From Geobacter sp. (GTDB taxonomy: Bacteria; Desulfobacterota; Desulfuromonadia; Geobacterales; Pseudopelobacteraceae), in the NCBI GenBank assembly GCA_025360785.1, contig JANYBN010000060.1, positions 1-32,149 of the forward strand: a stretch of 32,149 nucleotides of DNA, given 5' to 3'. Under the pieces are notes generated by a model. It saw only the letters and a program-made list of their open reading frames with translations, was not told where the DNA came from and made no database searches. Positions 18,030 to 25,501 of this stretch are shown one piece after another (the first letter of the stretch is position 1; each line of letters begins with the position of its first letter). A program made the position numbers and the translations under genes.

Positions 18030-20039
18030 TTAGAAATAGCTGGCTGCCAGTAAGACGATGAGGGTTATGAGAGAATAGAGAACATACTGCTGTAGAATAC
18101 CGCTCTGCAACCTTCTTACCCCGGCAAAACGTTGATAAAGCCGTATCAGCATCGGAATATACACCAACTCCAGTACAACTTCCGGAACATGACTGAAATA
18201 ACGGACATGACCGGGGAAAAGTCCTGCAATCCTCTTCGGCCTGTGGTTTTGCGTCTTAAGTACAAACTCTGACAATGACGTCAGCATTTCGGCGAATGAT
18301 GAGGCGCTGTACTGCATCCGTGGCGCAGGACGTTGATAGCCGCACCCCCAGGTAACGGTTTCGCTGCAGCTTTTTTCCGCCACATGTCGGCGATACCAGA
18401 CGACAAGTACAGCGATCATGGCAAGCAGCACCAATCCGGAAAGAGTTATCATCATTACAGGCGCCAGCTCCTGCAGTGGCAGGCCTGCGGTTCTTGTTAA
18501 CTGCGGGAGAACTGTCAGGCTGGTGCTCTGCAAAGAGGGCACTACCACTCCTGGAGCCAGGCCGATGGCCATGCAGACCACCCCGAGCATCAGCATCGGC
18601 AGCAGCATTTGCCAGCCGGCTTCATGACGTGCCACAGGCGCCTCGGTACGGGGAACACCCAAAAACACGATGCCATACACCTTGACAAAGCAGGCTACCG
18701 CCAACCCGCCGACCAGAGCCAGCGCAGGAGCCGCGAGGGCCACGGCTACAGCCGCGCCGCCCTCGCCTTGAATCCCCTGGAAAAAGCCCAGGTAGATCAG
18801 CAGTTCGCTGACAAAACCGTTGAGCGGCGGCAGCCCACAGATGGCTACAGAACCGATTCCGAAAAGCAGAGCGGTATACGGGAGATGCCGGGCCGCGCCC
18901 CCCATCAGATCAATTTCGCGGGTGCCGGTGGCATGGATAACCGAGCCGGCTCCCAGAAAGAGCAGCGATTTGAAGAGCGCATGGTTGAGGACATGAAGCA
19001 GCGCCCCGCTCATGCCGAGCAGCATCATGGCCGGAGAGCCAACCGTCTGTCCGATCAGTGCCACCCCGATCCCCATGAAGATAATGCCGATGTTCTCGAT
19101 GCTGTGATATGCCAGCAGCCGTTTCAGATCATGTTGTCCGATCGCAAAGACGACGCCAATCACTCCGGAAATGACTCCGAGGGCCAGCACACAGCAACCC
19201 CACCAGAGCGGTATGTCGTGGAAAAATGAGAACGTCCGTATCAGTCCGTACACCCCGACCTTGAGAATCACCCCCGACATGGCTGCTGAAACATGACTGG
19301 GTGCGTAGGCGTGGGCGGATGGGAGCCAAATATGGAGCGGCATGATGCCGGCCTTCAGACCGAAGGCAAACAGGGCGGTCATAAATATCGCTGTGGACAC
19401 CCCGGAAGCGGCAGCCATAGAAGCGGGGCCTGGAAACAGCCAGGAACCGGTCAGCAGATTCAAGAGAGGAAAGAGAGCAAACAGGCCGAGCGTCCCGGTG
19501 TGGGTAGTAATCATATACAGCATGCCTGATTCTCTGACCTCAGGTTTTTCGTCTTCAGTCGAGACCAGGAAATAGGCTGACAGCGCCATGATCTCCCAGG
19601 CAAACATGAAACTGATACCGTCGCGGGCCAGTACAACTCCGCTCATGCTGGCTGTCATCAGGCCGAAAAAGAAGGTCATCTTGCGAACGTTGGTTGGATG
19701 GTGATCGGCATGCCAGTAGGAACGGGAATACAGCGCGGCGCAGCCGGGGATCAGAAAAATGGGGAGCAAAAACCAGGCCGAGAGCGGATCTATGCCGATC
19801 TCAGCCGGGCCAAAGGGGAGCGTCCAGGCCAGTTCTAACAGGTCGGAACGCCCGGATAAAAGGGTCTGTATCGAGCCGGTCAGCCCGATGCACGAAGCGG
19901 CGAGCATCAAGACTATTGACAACAACTGGGCACGCGCAGAACTCTGCAGCCGGGAAAACAACATTGGACCACCGGAAATGGCGGCCAGCAGCGTGGCACT
20001 GAAAATCAGGGTACTCTGGGAGAACAGCTCCTGTGCCAT
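18030..20039 (-). CDS. HyfB/HycC-type proton-translocating membrane subunit, orphan
   Basis: The 669-residue protein has about 15 hydrophobic segments and belongs to the NuoL/MrpA antiporter-like superfamily, closest to HyfB (about 670 residues). The proton-path residues are present: E149 in FMFAWEIMALSAYFLV, K229 in FGLKAGIMPLHIWLP, K260, K306 with H312 in DLKRLLAYHSIENIG, and K357 in LNHALFKSLLFLGAGSV. The HyfB-specific C-terminal TWGCGYQRPAPRMQYSASSF is intact. No other hydrogenase-4 or complex I genes are adjacent, so it is an orphan subunit with a carbonic anhydrase-like partner. GGAGG stands ten bases before ATG. Confidence 0.9.
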   Translation of the reverse strand: MAQELFSQSTLIFSATLLAAISGGPMLFSRLQSSARAQLLSIVLMLAASCIGLTGSIQTLLSGRSDLLELAWTLPFGPAEIGIDPLSAWFLLPIFLIPGCAALYSRSYWHADHHPTNVRKMTFFFGLMTASMSGVVLARDGISFMFAWEIMALSAYFLVSTEDEKPEVRESGMLYMITTHTGTLGLFALFPLLNLLTGSWLFPGPASMAAASGVSTAIFMTALFAFGLKAGIMPLHIWLPSAHAYAPSHVSAAMSGVILKVGVYGLIRTFSFFHDIPLWWGCCVLALGVISGVIGVVFAIGQHDLKRLLAYHSIENIGIIFMGIGVALIGQTVGSPAMMLLGMSGALLHVLNHALFKSLLFLGAGSVIHATGTREIDLMGGAARHLPYTALLFGIGSVAICGLPPLNGFVSELLIYLGFFQGIQGEGGAAVAVALAAPALALVGGLAVACFVKVYGIVFLGVPRTEAPVARHEAGWQMLLPMLMLGVVCMAIGLAPGVVVPSLQSTSLTVLPQLTRTAGLPLQELAPVMMITLSGLVLLAMIAVLVVWYRRHVAEKSCSETVTWGCGYQRPAPRMQYSASSFAEMLTSLSEFVLKTQNHRPKRIAGLFPGHVRYFSHVPEVVLELVYIPMLIRLYQRFAGVRRLQSGILQQYVLYSLITLIVLLAASYF

Positions 20040-20069
20040 GATGCGGTTACCTCCTCTCCCTACAGCCTC

Positions 20070-20747
20070 TTACTTCTTGATAATAGATTCCTCCAGCGCG
20101 CGAATAGCAGTCATGATTTCGGCTTCGCTGCCGGTACGGTGGAGCAGTTCCTGAAAGGGTTGATCATGCAGCAGAAAAGCGAGTTTTGCCAGCAGGTGCA
20201 GGTGCTCCTTGACATTGGGGGTCACCAGGGTGAAAAGTATAGTGACCGGTTGGCCGTCAACGGCATCAAAGTCGATAGGGTTTTTAAGAAAGCAGAGACT
20301 GATAGCCGACTCCCCTGCCTGCCCTACAATCGGATTGCGAACATGCGGAATCGCAATGCCGTTCCCGAGGGCGGTGGAGCCCAACGCTTCACGCGCCAGA
20401 AGGGTCTGCAGCAGGAATTCCGGATCAAGGCCGGTGGGCAGGTGAAGCCGGGAAACAACCTCTCGCAACGCGGTTTCCGGAGTGTCGCCGAACAGATCGT
20501 AAAAGATGCCTCCCGTCAGAAGCGCCTCCGTAACAGTCGCCAGGTGGCTCGTTTCATTATGGAGCACAAAAATATCCGGAGGAATAGTTATACCCTGATT
20601 AGTGGCCCATTCGAGCAGATCAACCCGGTTGATGCGATACCGGTCATCATGTTTATGCGCCGGAAGCCCCTTGCTTTTAATCCAGCTTAACACCGTTTTT
20701 TCATCAACGCCGATTGCGGCGGCAAGATCGGTAACTTTTAAAAACAT
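20070..20747 (-). CDS. EIIA(Ntr)-like protein with N-terminal DNA-binding domain
   Basis: Residues 1-50 are a MerR/excisionase-type helix-turn-helix (VTDLAAAIGVDEKTVLSWIK, then HKHDDRYRINRVDLLEWA). Residues about 68-220 are a PTS EIIA type 2 domain with the phosphorylatable His H135 in GIAIPHVRNPI. Such fusions are presumably regulators whose phosphorylation is set by a PTS(Ntr) chain. It is the first gene of the three-gene minus-strand operon, 30 bases before the HyfB-like gene, which suggests that it controls, or reports to, this membrane module. Its DNA target is unknown; CGGAGAG is the ribosome binding site. Confidence 0.88.
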   Translation of the reverse strand: MFLKVTDLAAAIGVDEKTVLSWIKSKGLPAHKHDDRYRINRVDLLEWATNQGITIPPDIFVLHNETSHLATVTEALLTGGIFYDLFGDTPETALREVVSRLHLPTGLDPEFLLQTLLAREALGSTALGNGIAIPHVRNPIVGQAGESAISLCFLKNPIDFDAVDGQPVTILFTLVTPNVKEHLHLLAKLAFLLHDQPFQELLHRTGSEAEIMTAIRALEESIIKK

Positions 20748-20815
20748 CGCAAGACTCTCCGGACAGCATCATCATTCCACGCAAACAGCCGGTGATTCTG
20801 GCTGACGTGCTAAAA

Positions 20816-20844
20816 ACAATATGTTATTACCAATGAAACGTCAA
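20816..20844 (-). promoter_or_regulatory. Promoter of the EIIA/HyfB/carbonic anhydrase operon
   Basis: On the minus strand, TTGACG (20844-20839) and TATTGT (20821-20816) are exactly 17 bases apart. The -35 matches consensus at five of six positions, the -10 at four of six. The predicted transcript would begin about 60 bases before the EIIA-like start codon. The location in the divergent gap with the DUF815 gene supports it. Confidence 0.6.
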
Positions 20845-20894
20845 TCGCATTTTCCTGAGTGTACAGACGCTAAATGAGCCCACAAGGCGGCATT

Positions 20895-21788
20895 ATGGAC
20901 AAAGAACTGGCATCACAACTCAAACAGGTACTCACATCACTGCAGCTGCTGCTGCCTAAGCCGGTGGCCACAATCGATTGGGCGGCCTGCCACGCTGCCA
21001 ACTGGCGGCGACACTCCTTCAGCGGCTATCTGGAACCGGTCGAAAGCATCGAGCAGATCAGCCTGGACGATCTGCTCGGCATCGAAGAGCAGAAACAGAC
21101 TGTTGAAGAAAATACCCTCCAGTTTCTGGCCGGGTATCCCGCCAACAATACACTGCTCTGGGGCACACGCGGCACCGGCAAGTCCTCCCTGATACGGGCG
21201 ATGCTCAACAATTATGCTTCCCGGGGACTGCGGATTGTCCAGGTTGACAAAAACGATCTGATCAATCTGCCGGACATCGTGGACAGCATCAAACGGTTGC
21301 CGTACCGTTTTATTATCTTCTCCGACGATGTCTCCTTCGAGGTGGGCGAATCAAGCTACAAAATGCTGAAAAGCGCCCTGGACGGAGCTGTCTATGCGCC
21401 GCCGGACAACGTCCTGATCTATGTTACCTCAAACCGCCGCCACCTGCTCCCCGAATTTGAAACAGACAACCGCGGCGCCATGCTGATCAACAACGAGATG
21501 CACCACGGCGAGGCGATTGAGGAAAAGATCTCGCTCTCCGGCCGCTTCGGGCTATGGGTCGGGTTTCATCCTTTCAACCAGGATCAATATGTCAGCGTCA
21601 CCCGGCAATGGGTCGGTAAACTCTTTGCCAGGCAGGGATCTCCACTCGTCTGGAACGACGAAGTGCGCGCTGCGGCAATCCAGTGGGGGTACGATAAGGG
21701 TGACAACAGCGGCCGGATCGCCTACCAGTTCGCCTGCCGCTGGGTCGGCATACAGATGCTGAAGCATAAAAAGGCGGACACGCCGTGA
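20895..21788 (+). CDS. DUF815-family P-loop ATPase
   Basis: The product is an AAA+-like ATPase of the uncharacterised DUF815 family. With the ATG at 20895, Walker A GTRGTGKSS lies at residues 90-98, Walker B-like RFIIFSDD at 139-146, and a sensor-like Asn/Arg stretch occurs in YVTSNRRHLLPE. I prefer ATG 20895 (297 residues) because AAGGCGG lies just before it; ATG 20874 has no ribosome binding site. It overlaps mutT as GTGA. The family's role is not known; related ATPases act in remodelling of proteins or nucleic acids. Confidence 0.88.
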   Translation: MDKELASQLKQVLTSLQLLLPKPVATIDWAACHAANWRRHSFSGYLEPVESIEQISLDDLLGIEEQKQTVEENTLQFLAGYPANNTLLWGTRGTGKSSLIRAMLNNYASRGLRIVQVDKNDLINLPDIVDSIKRLPYRFIIFSDDVSFEVGESSYKMLKSALDGAVYAPPDNVLIYVTSNRRHLLPEFETDNRGAMLINNEMHHGEAIEEKISLSGRFGLWVGFHPFNQDQYVSVTRQWVGKLFARQGSPLVWNDEVRAAAIQWGYDKGDNSGRIAYQFACRWVGIQMLKHKKADTP

Positions 21789-22201
21789 AGCGCCATCTCC
21801 ACGTGGCTTGTGCCATAATCGAACTGGAAGGGAAAATCCTTGCGGCGCAACGCAGCGCAGCCATGACACTTTCTTTCAAGTGGGAGTTCCCGGGGGGGAA
21901 GATCGAAGCCGGAGAATCACCCGAGGAGTGCCTTGTCCGTGAACTGATGGAAGAGCTTGGTGTCACCGTCTTCATCTCTGCAGCTCTTTCCCCGGCGACC
22001 CACACTTACCCGGACTTCACCGTCACCCTCTACCCGTTCACCTGCCGGGTGACGGGCGGCATCATCACTCCGCATGAACACCACGCCCTGCAGTGGATCG
22101 AGCCGCAGCGGATGCCGGAGCTGGATTGGGCAGCCGCCGATCTGCCTGTTATCGGAGAATATATGGCCTTGGCCGCAAACTGTGAGAACCCTGCTCTATG
22201 A
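21785..22201 (+). CDS. mutT: MutT-family 8-oxo-dGTP diphosphatase (Nudix)
   Basis: The 138-residue protein has a perfect Nudix box at residues 38-60 (G-x5-E44-x7-R52-E53-x2-E56-E57-x-G59). MutT hydrolyses 8-oxo-dGTP, cleansing the nucleotide pool. HVACAIIELEGKILAAQRS at the N-terminus and FKWEFPGGK are typical of true MutT enzymes rather than other Nudix proteins. The GTG start overlaps the DUF815 stop, and the stop overlaps the EamA start by ATGA, so all three are translationally coupled. Substrate range cannot be told from sequence. Confidence 0.88.
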   Translation: MKRHLHVACAIIELEGKILAAQRSAAMTLSFKWEFPGGKIEAGESPEECLVRELMEELGVTVFISAALSPATHTYPDFTVTLYPFTCRVTGGIITPHEHHALQWIEPQRMPELDWAAADLPVIGEYMALAANCENPAL

Positions 22202-23109
22202 CAACCCCGACCACACCCGCCATGAACCGGGTATATTTTTTTCTGGTGCTGACTACCTTCTTCTGGGGAGGGAGCTTTCTGTTCACCAAGATCGGTGTCG
22301 CCACGATTCCGCCGCAGCTGTTTGTCCTGACCAGGTTCACTCTGGCCACGCTTATCATGCTGCTGGTCTGCTCCGGACGCTTGAGGAAACTGGATCCCGG
22401 CATACTCAGACGTGGCATGACCGTTGGCGTCGCCCTCGGGCTGACCAACCTCAGTTTCGTCTTTGGCATCCAGGGGACCAGCATCTCGCGGGCCGGCATC
22501 CTCAACAATCTCTTCGTACTCTTCATTCCGGTGATCACAAAAATCATCTGGCGCGACCGGATCGGGCGGGTCAATATGGCCGGAATCGCCCTGGCAGTGG
22601 CCGGGATCGCGCTGCTGGCAACCAGCGGCGGAAGCGGGTTCAATCGCGGCGATATCATCTCGACATTCTGCGCCTTCATGATCGCCTGCCATATCATCTC
22701 GGTCTCCAAGGTCCTGAAGAATGACGACGTCTTTCTGATTACGCTCGTCCAGTTCGCCACCGTCTCACTGATCGCGGGAGCCGCCACGTTACTTTTGCCG
22801 CTCCCCGCCTTTACTTTCACTGCTCCCGCTGCCATGTCGGTGGTCTACTGTGCCGTCTTTCCGACAGTGTTCTGCTTTACCCTCCAGAATATCTACCAGC
22901 GCTACGTCACACCCACCCGTGCCGGTCTGATCTACACCCTGGACCCGGTCTGGAGCCTGATAGCCGGTTTTTTCGTACTGGGAGAAAGGCTGAACGGGAG
23001 GGAATGGATCGGCTGCGGCATCATCTTTATGGCCGCTCTCCTGCCGCTGTTGTTTCGCCTGAGTTGCGAGAGCCGGCTGATAAATTCGTATGTCAAGCGG
23101 GCTGCCTGA
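22198..23109 (+). CDS. EamA-family (DMT) membrane transporter
   Basis: The 303-residue product has ten hydrophobic segments in two EamA repeats, starting near residues 12-30 (FLVLTTFFWGGSFLFTKIGV). The second repeat contains the conserved helix ends in VYCAVFPTVFCFTLQNIYQRY and LIYTLDPVWSLIAGFFVLGE. This is the drug/metabolite transporter superfamily; many members export amino acids or metabolites, and the substrate here is unknown. It is coupled to mutT by ATGA. Confidence 0.88.
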   Translation: MTTPTTPAMNRVYFFLVLTTFFWGGSFLFTKIGVATIPPQLFVLTRFTLATLIMLLVCSGRLRKLDPGILRRGMTVGVALGLTNLSFVFGIQGTSISRAGILNNLFVLFIPVITKIIWRDRIGRVNMAGIALAVAGIALLATSGGSGFNRGDIISTFCAFMIACHIISVSKVLKNDDVFLITLVQFATVSLIAGAATLLLPLPAFTFTAPAAMSVVYCAVFPTVFCFTLQNIYQRYVTPTRAGLIYTLDPVWSLIAGFFVLGERLNGREWIGCGIIFMAALLPLLFRLSCESRLINSYVKRAA

Positions 23110-23170
23110 GTATTGGATTATTGAAGCAATGAAAAAAGAGCGAAGTCAATCTGCCATGATTAAAACAGTC

Positions 23171-23253
23171 CCTTCTCCATGAGGGTGAGGGGATTTATTA
23201 GCACCATTGCCCCCTCATCCGGCCTTCGGCCACCTTCTCCCTTATGGAGAAGG
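23171..23253. repeat. Palindromic intergenic repeat (REP/MITE-like)
   Basis: The outer arms CCTTCTCCATGAGGG (23171-23185) and CCCTTATGGAGAAGG (23239-23253) are inverted repeats with one mismatch; inside, GAGGGTGAGGGG faces CCCCCTCAT and a GGCCTTCGGCC hairpin lies at 23221-23231. The element fills most of the gap between the EamA gene and the inositol monophosphatase gene. It resembles the short palindromic elements found in many copies in proteobacterial genomes, but only one copy is in this window. Confidence 0.65.
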
Positions 23254-23299
23254 AAATAGAGAAATAATTATAAAAAACAACCGAGACCAGGAGACTGAC

Positions 23300-24100
23300 A
23301 TGACTTCATACAGTAATTATCTGCACGAAGCCGTAACTGCGGCCCGTATCGCCGGAAGCTATCAGAAGTACCGCTTCACTTCATTTCTGGAGATTGAGAT
23401 GAAGGGCGACAAAGATCTGGTGACCGAGGTTGACAAGGAATCGGAACGCCTGATCGTGGAACATCTGTTGTCGCGCTTTCCCGGCCACAACATCGTCGCC
23501 GAGGAGGGTGTCTATCCTCAGGGTGGTTCTATCTGCCGCTGGATCATTGATCCGGTTGACGGCACGACCAACTACGCCCACGGCTATCCCTGGTTCTGCT
23601 CCTCGATCGCGCTTGAACAGGACGGTGAACTGGTCGCCGGGGTGATCTATAACCCGGTGTACGACGAACTTTTTACCGCCACCAAAGGGGGGGGCGCATA
23701 CCTGAACGGCAGCCGCCTGTCCGTATCCACCCGTTCTCCCCTGAAAAACACGCTGCTCGGTACCGGTTTTCCCTATGACTGCGCCACCGATCCGGCCAAC
23801 AATTTTGCCAGTTTCATCACCTTTCAGATGAGCGCCAGGGGGATTCGCCGGGCCGGCGCTGCCGCGCTTGATCTGGCCTGTGTGGCAGCCGGCAGGCTGG
23901 ACGGTTTCTGGGAGTTGAAGCTGAAAGCGTGGGATGTGGCAGCGGGAGTTCTGATGGTGCGTGAAGCGGGGGGTGTGGTGACGACTTTTGACGGCTCCCC
24001 CTACGATATCTTCAATAACCGGATCGTGGCCAGCAACGGCCTGATTCATGACGAGATGGTGGCCATGCTGACCTCTACAGCGTCCGGAGTTGCAGAATGA
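23300..24100 (+). CDS. suhB: Inositol-1-monophosphatase family protein
   Basis: This 266-residue protein has the metal-binding motifs of the lithium-sensitive phosphatase family: E68/E69 in IVAEEG, DPVDGTTNYAHGYPWF (D84, D87), and the C-terminal KAWDVAAGVLMVREAGG. These enzymes hydrolyse inositol phosphates or related sugar phosphates. The frame continues upstream through the palindromic repeat, but ATG 23300 with CCAGGAG just before it is the true start. The gene symbol is by family resemblance. Its stop overlaps a 20-codon bridging ORF. Confidence 0.92.
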   Translation: MTSYSNYLHEAVTAARIAGSYQKYRFTSFLEIEMKGDKDLVTEVDKESERLIVEHLLSRFPGHNIVAEEGVYPQGGSICRWIIDPVDGTTNYAHGYPWFCSSIALEQDGELVAGVIYNPVYDELFTATKGGGAYLNGSRLSVSTRSPLKNTLLGTGFPYDCATDPANNFASFITFQMSARGIRRAGAAALDLACVAAGRLDGFWELKLKAWDVAAGVLMVREAGGVVTTFDGSPYDIFNNRIVASNGLIHDEMVAMLTSTASGVAE

Positions 24101-24159
24101 ACGGTGCAGATGGAGATAGCGCAGAGAAAAAAGCAGTGATCAGGGAAGCCCGCCGATGA
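24097..24159 (+). CDS. 20-codon bridging ORF (possible coupling leader)
   Basis: The ORF encodes MNGADGDSAEKKAVIREARR. Its ATG overlaps the inositol monophosphatase stop (ATGA) and its own TGA overlaps the next gene's ATG. GGAG lies seven bases before its start. No homology is recognised; exact tiling between two genes suggests either translational coupling or chance. It may be a leader that helps ribosomes pass to the downstream membrane protein. Confidence 0.35.
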   Translation: MNGADGDSAEKKAVIREARR

Positions 24160-25397
24160 GAACCTTTGCCAATCTGTTCCTGATCCTGTTTCTGGCCGAT
24201 GGGGGCTTCTCCGTCGTTGACGAGCTTGTTCCCCTGCTATACCCGTTGGCGCCCTTTACTGAACTCAGGCTCCTCCTGGCCGGTACCGTCATGGTCATGG
24301 CCGTTCCGCTTTACTTCAGTCTCGGAATCGACCGGCGGCTCCCCAAACGGTTATTTCTCCCGCTGATTCTCTTTGTGCTCTTCTGCCCGCTGTCCACCTG
24401 GCTTTTCCCGCCTCTTGCCGAAATCCGGATCTTCGGCCTCCTGGCCTCGCTCATACAGGTACTACTCGGCATGCTCCCGCTCTACTATTTCCGCAAGGGG
24501 GAGGCACGCTCCCTGACTATGTCGCCGGAGCTGTTCGCTGCGCCCTTTTTCAGCATCAGGAACAGTCTGCTCTTCGGCGCGGCAAGCCTGCTGGTTGTCC
24601 CTCCCGCCCTGGCGCTGTTCGGGCTTTCTGCGGCGGATTCGTATGTGGCAGGGTATACCTCTGGCTTCATGCATATTGCGCCTGACGGACTCCGGATGAT
24701 CGAGCGGGTCTACAAACGTGACAACCGGACGATCCGCCTTACAGCGATGATTCACGTGGGAAACAGGGAATATTATGACGGGCTGGCGGGGTCGGTCGTC
24801 GCGCCGGGGCGGAGCATCATATTGGCCGAAGGTGTCACCGATGAAGGCAAGCTGCTGCGCAACAGCATCGACTACGGGAAAATGGCCGGTTTTCTGGGGC
24901 TGACATCCCAGAAAGCGATGCAGTACCGTGGCAGGGTTATTGAGGAGGAAGAACTGGAAGCGCCACAGCGGCGCAGTCTGGGAACGGTGGATGAAAAGAA
25001 GGGAGGGGAGGTCGATATTCTCAGAGCCGATGTGGATGTCAGCGACTTTCGTCCGCCGACCATCCTCGTTCTTAATACCGCCGGGAAACAGCTGCAGGAG
25101 AGCCCTTCCTTCCTGAAGGGGGTTATGGCGCTCAACTCGTGGGGAGAGAAGAACATAACCCCGGAAATGTCCGACATCATCATGGACGACATCCTGCACC
25201 GGAGGAACATGGGCGTTATCCGGCATCTGGAAAAGGCCCTCGACCGCTACGATACCGTCGTCATCCCCTGGGGGGCGCTGCATATGAAGGAAATCGAAGC
25301 GGAGGTACTCAAAAGGGGGTTCAAGCTGCAGGAAGAACGGAAAAGGGTCAGTATCGATTTTCGCAAGATGTTCCTGAGCACATATATGTCACAATAA
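24156..25397 (+). CDS. Membrane protein with TraB/PrgY-like domain
   Basis: The 413-residue protein has about five N-terminal hydrophobic segments (roughly 5-30, 36-56, 67-87, 92-112 and 137-158). The C-terminal part from about 170 has the TraB/TIKI-like features: a His-Gly motif AMIHVGNREYYDGL, an acidic AEGVTDEG, and IPWGALHMKEIEAEVLKRGF near the end. TraB-like proteins include putative proteases related to TIKI; no substrate is known here. AGGGAAG lies before ATG, which overlaps the bridging ORF stop. Confidence 0.72.
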   Translation: MRTFANLFLILFLADGGFSVVDELVPLLYPLAPFTELRLLLAGTVMVMAVPLYFSLGIDRRLPKRLFLPLILFVLFCPLSTWLFPPLAEIRIFGLLASLIQVLLGMLPLYYFRKGEARSLTMSPELFAAPFFSIRNSLLFGAASLLVVPPALALFGLSAADSYVAGYTSGFMHIAPDGLRMIERVYKRDNRTIRLTAMIHVGNREYYDGLAGSVVAPGRSIILAEGVTDEGKLLRNSIDYGKMAGFLGLTSQKAMQYRGRVIEEEELEAPQRRSLGTVDEKKGGEVDILRADVDVSDFRPPTILVLNTAGKQLQESPSFLKGVMALNSWGEKNITPEMSDIIMDDILHRRNMGVIRHLEKALDRYDTVVIPWGALHMKEIEAEVLKRGFKLQEERKRVSIDFRKMFLSTYMSQ

Positions 25398-25415
25398 ACA
25401 AACTGCATGTTTGGT

Positions 25416-25445
25416 TTGAGAATCGCGACAAGATAATGCTATAGT
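25416..25445 (+). promoter_or_regulatory. Promoter of the HD-GYP gene
   Basis: TTGAGA (25416-25421) and TATAGT (25440-25445) are separated by 18 bases; each matches the sigma70 consensus in five of six positions, and the -10 is preceded by TGC (extended -10). It lies about 55 bases before the HD-GYP start. Confidence 0.6.
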
Positions 25446-25501
25446 GGCAACGGAAGGGATGATTTGTAAAAATCCAACCATCGTGTCCGGAGTTTATCAA
25501 T

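Noticed and set aside
18030-20039. HyfB-like gene as part of a hydrogenase-4 or complex I operon
   Set aside because: No large or small hydrogenase subunit, ferredoxin-like or other membrane subunit lies on either side; neighbours are an EIIA protein and a carbonic anhydrase-like protein.
18418-20154. Several long plus-strand frames opposite the HyfB-like gene
   Set aside because: They are antisense to a well-supported protein, have no recognisable motifs and arise from GC-rich codon use.
21552-22835. Long minus-strand frames opposite mutT and the EamA gene
   Set aside because: They are antisense to a perfect Nudix box and a ten-helix transporter and contain no motif.
23207-23299. An extended N-terminus for the inositol phosphatase
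   Set aside because: This part of the frame runs through the palindromic repeat and has no family similarity; ATG 23300 has a good ribosome binding site.
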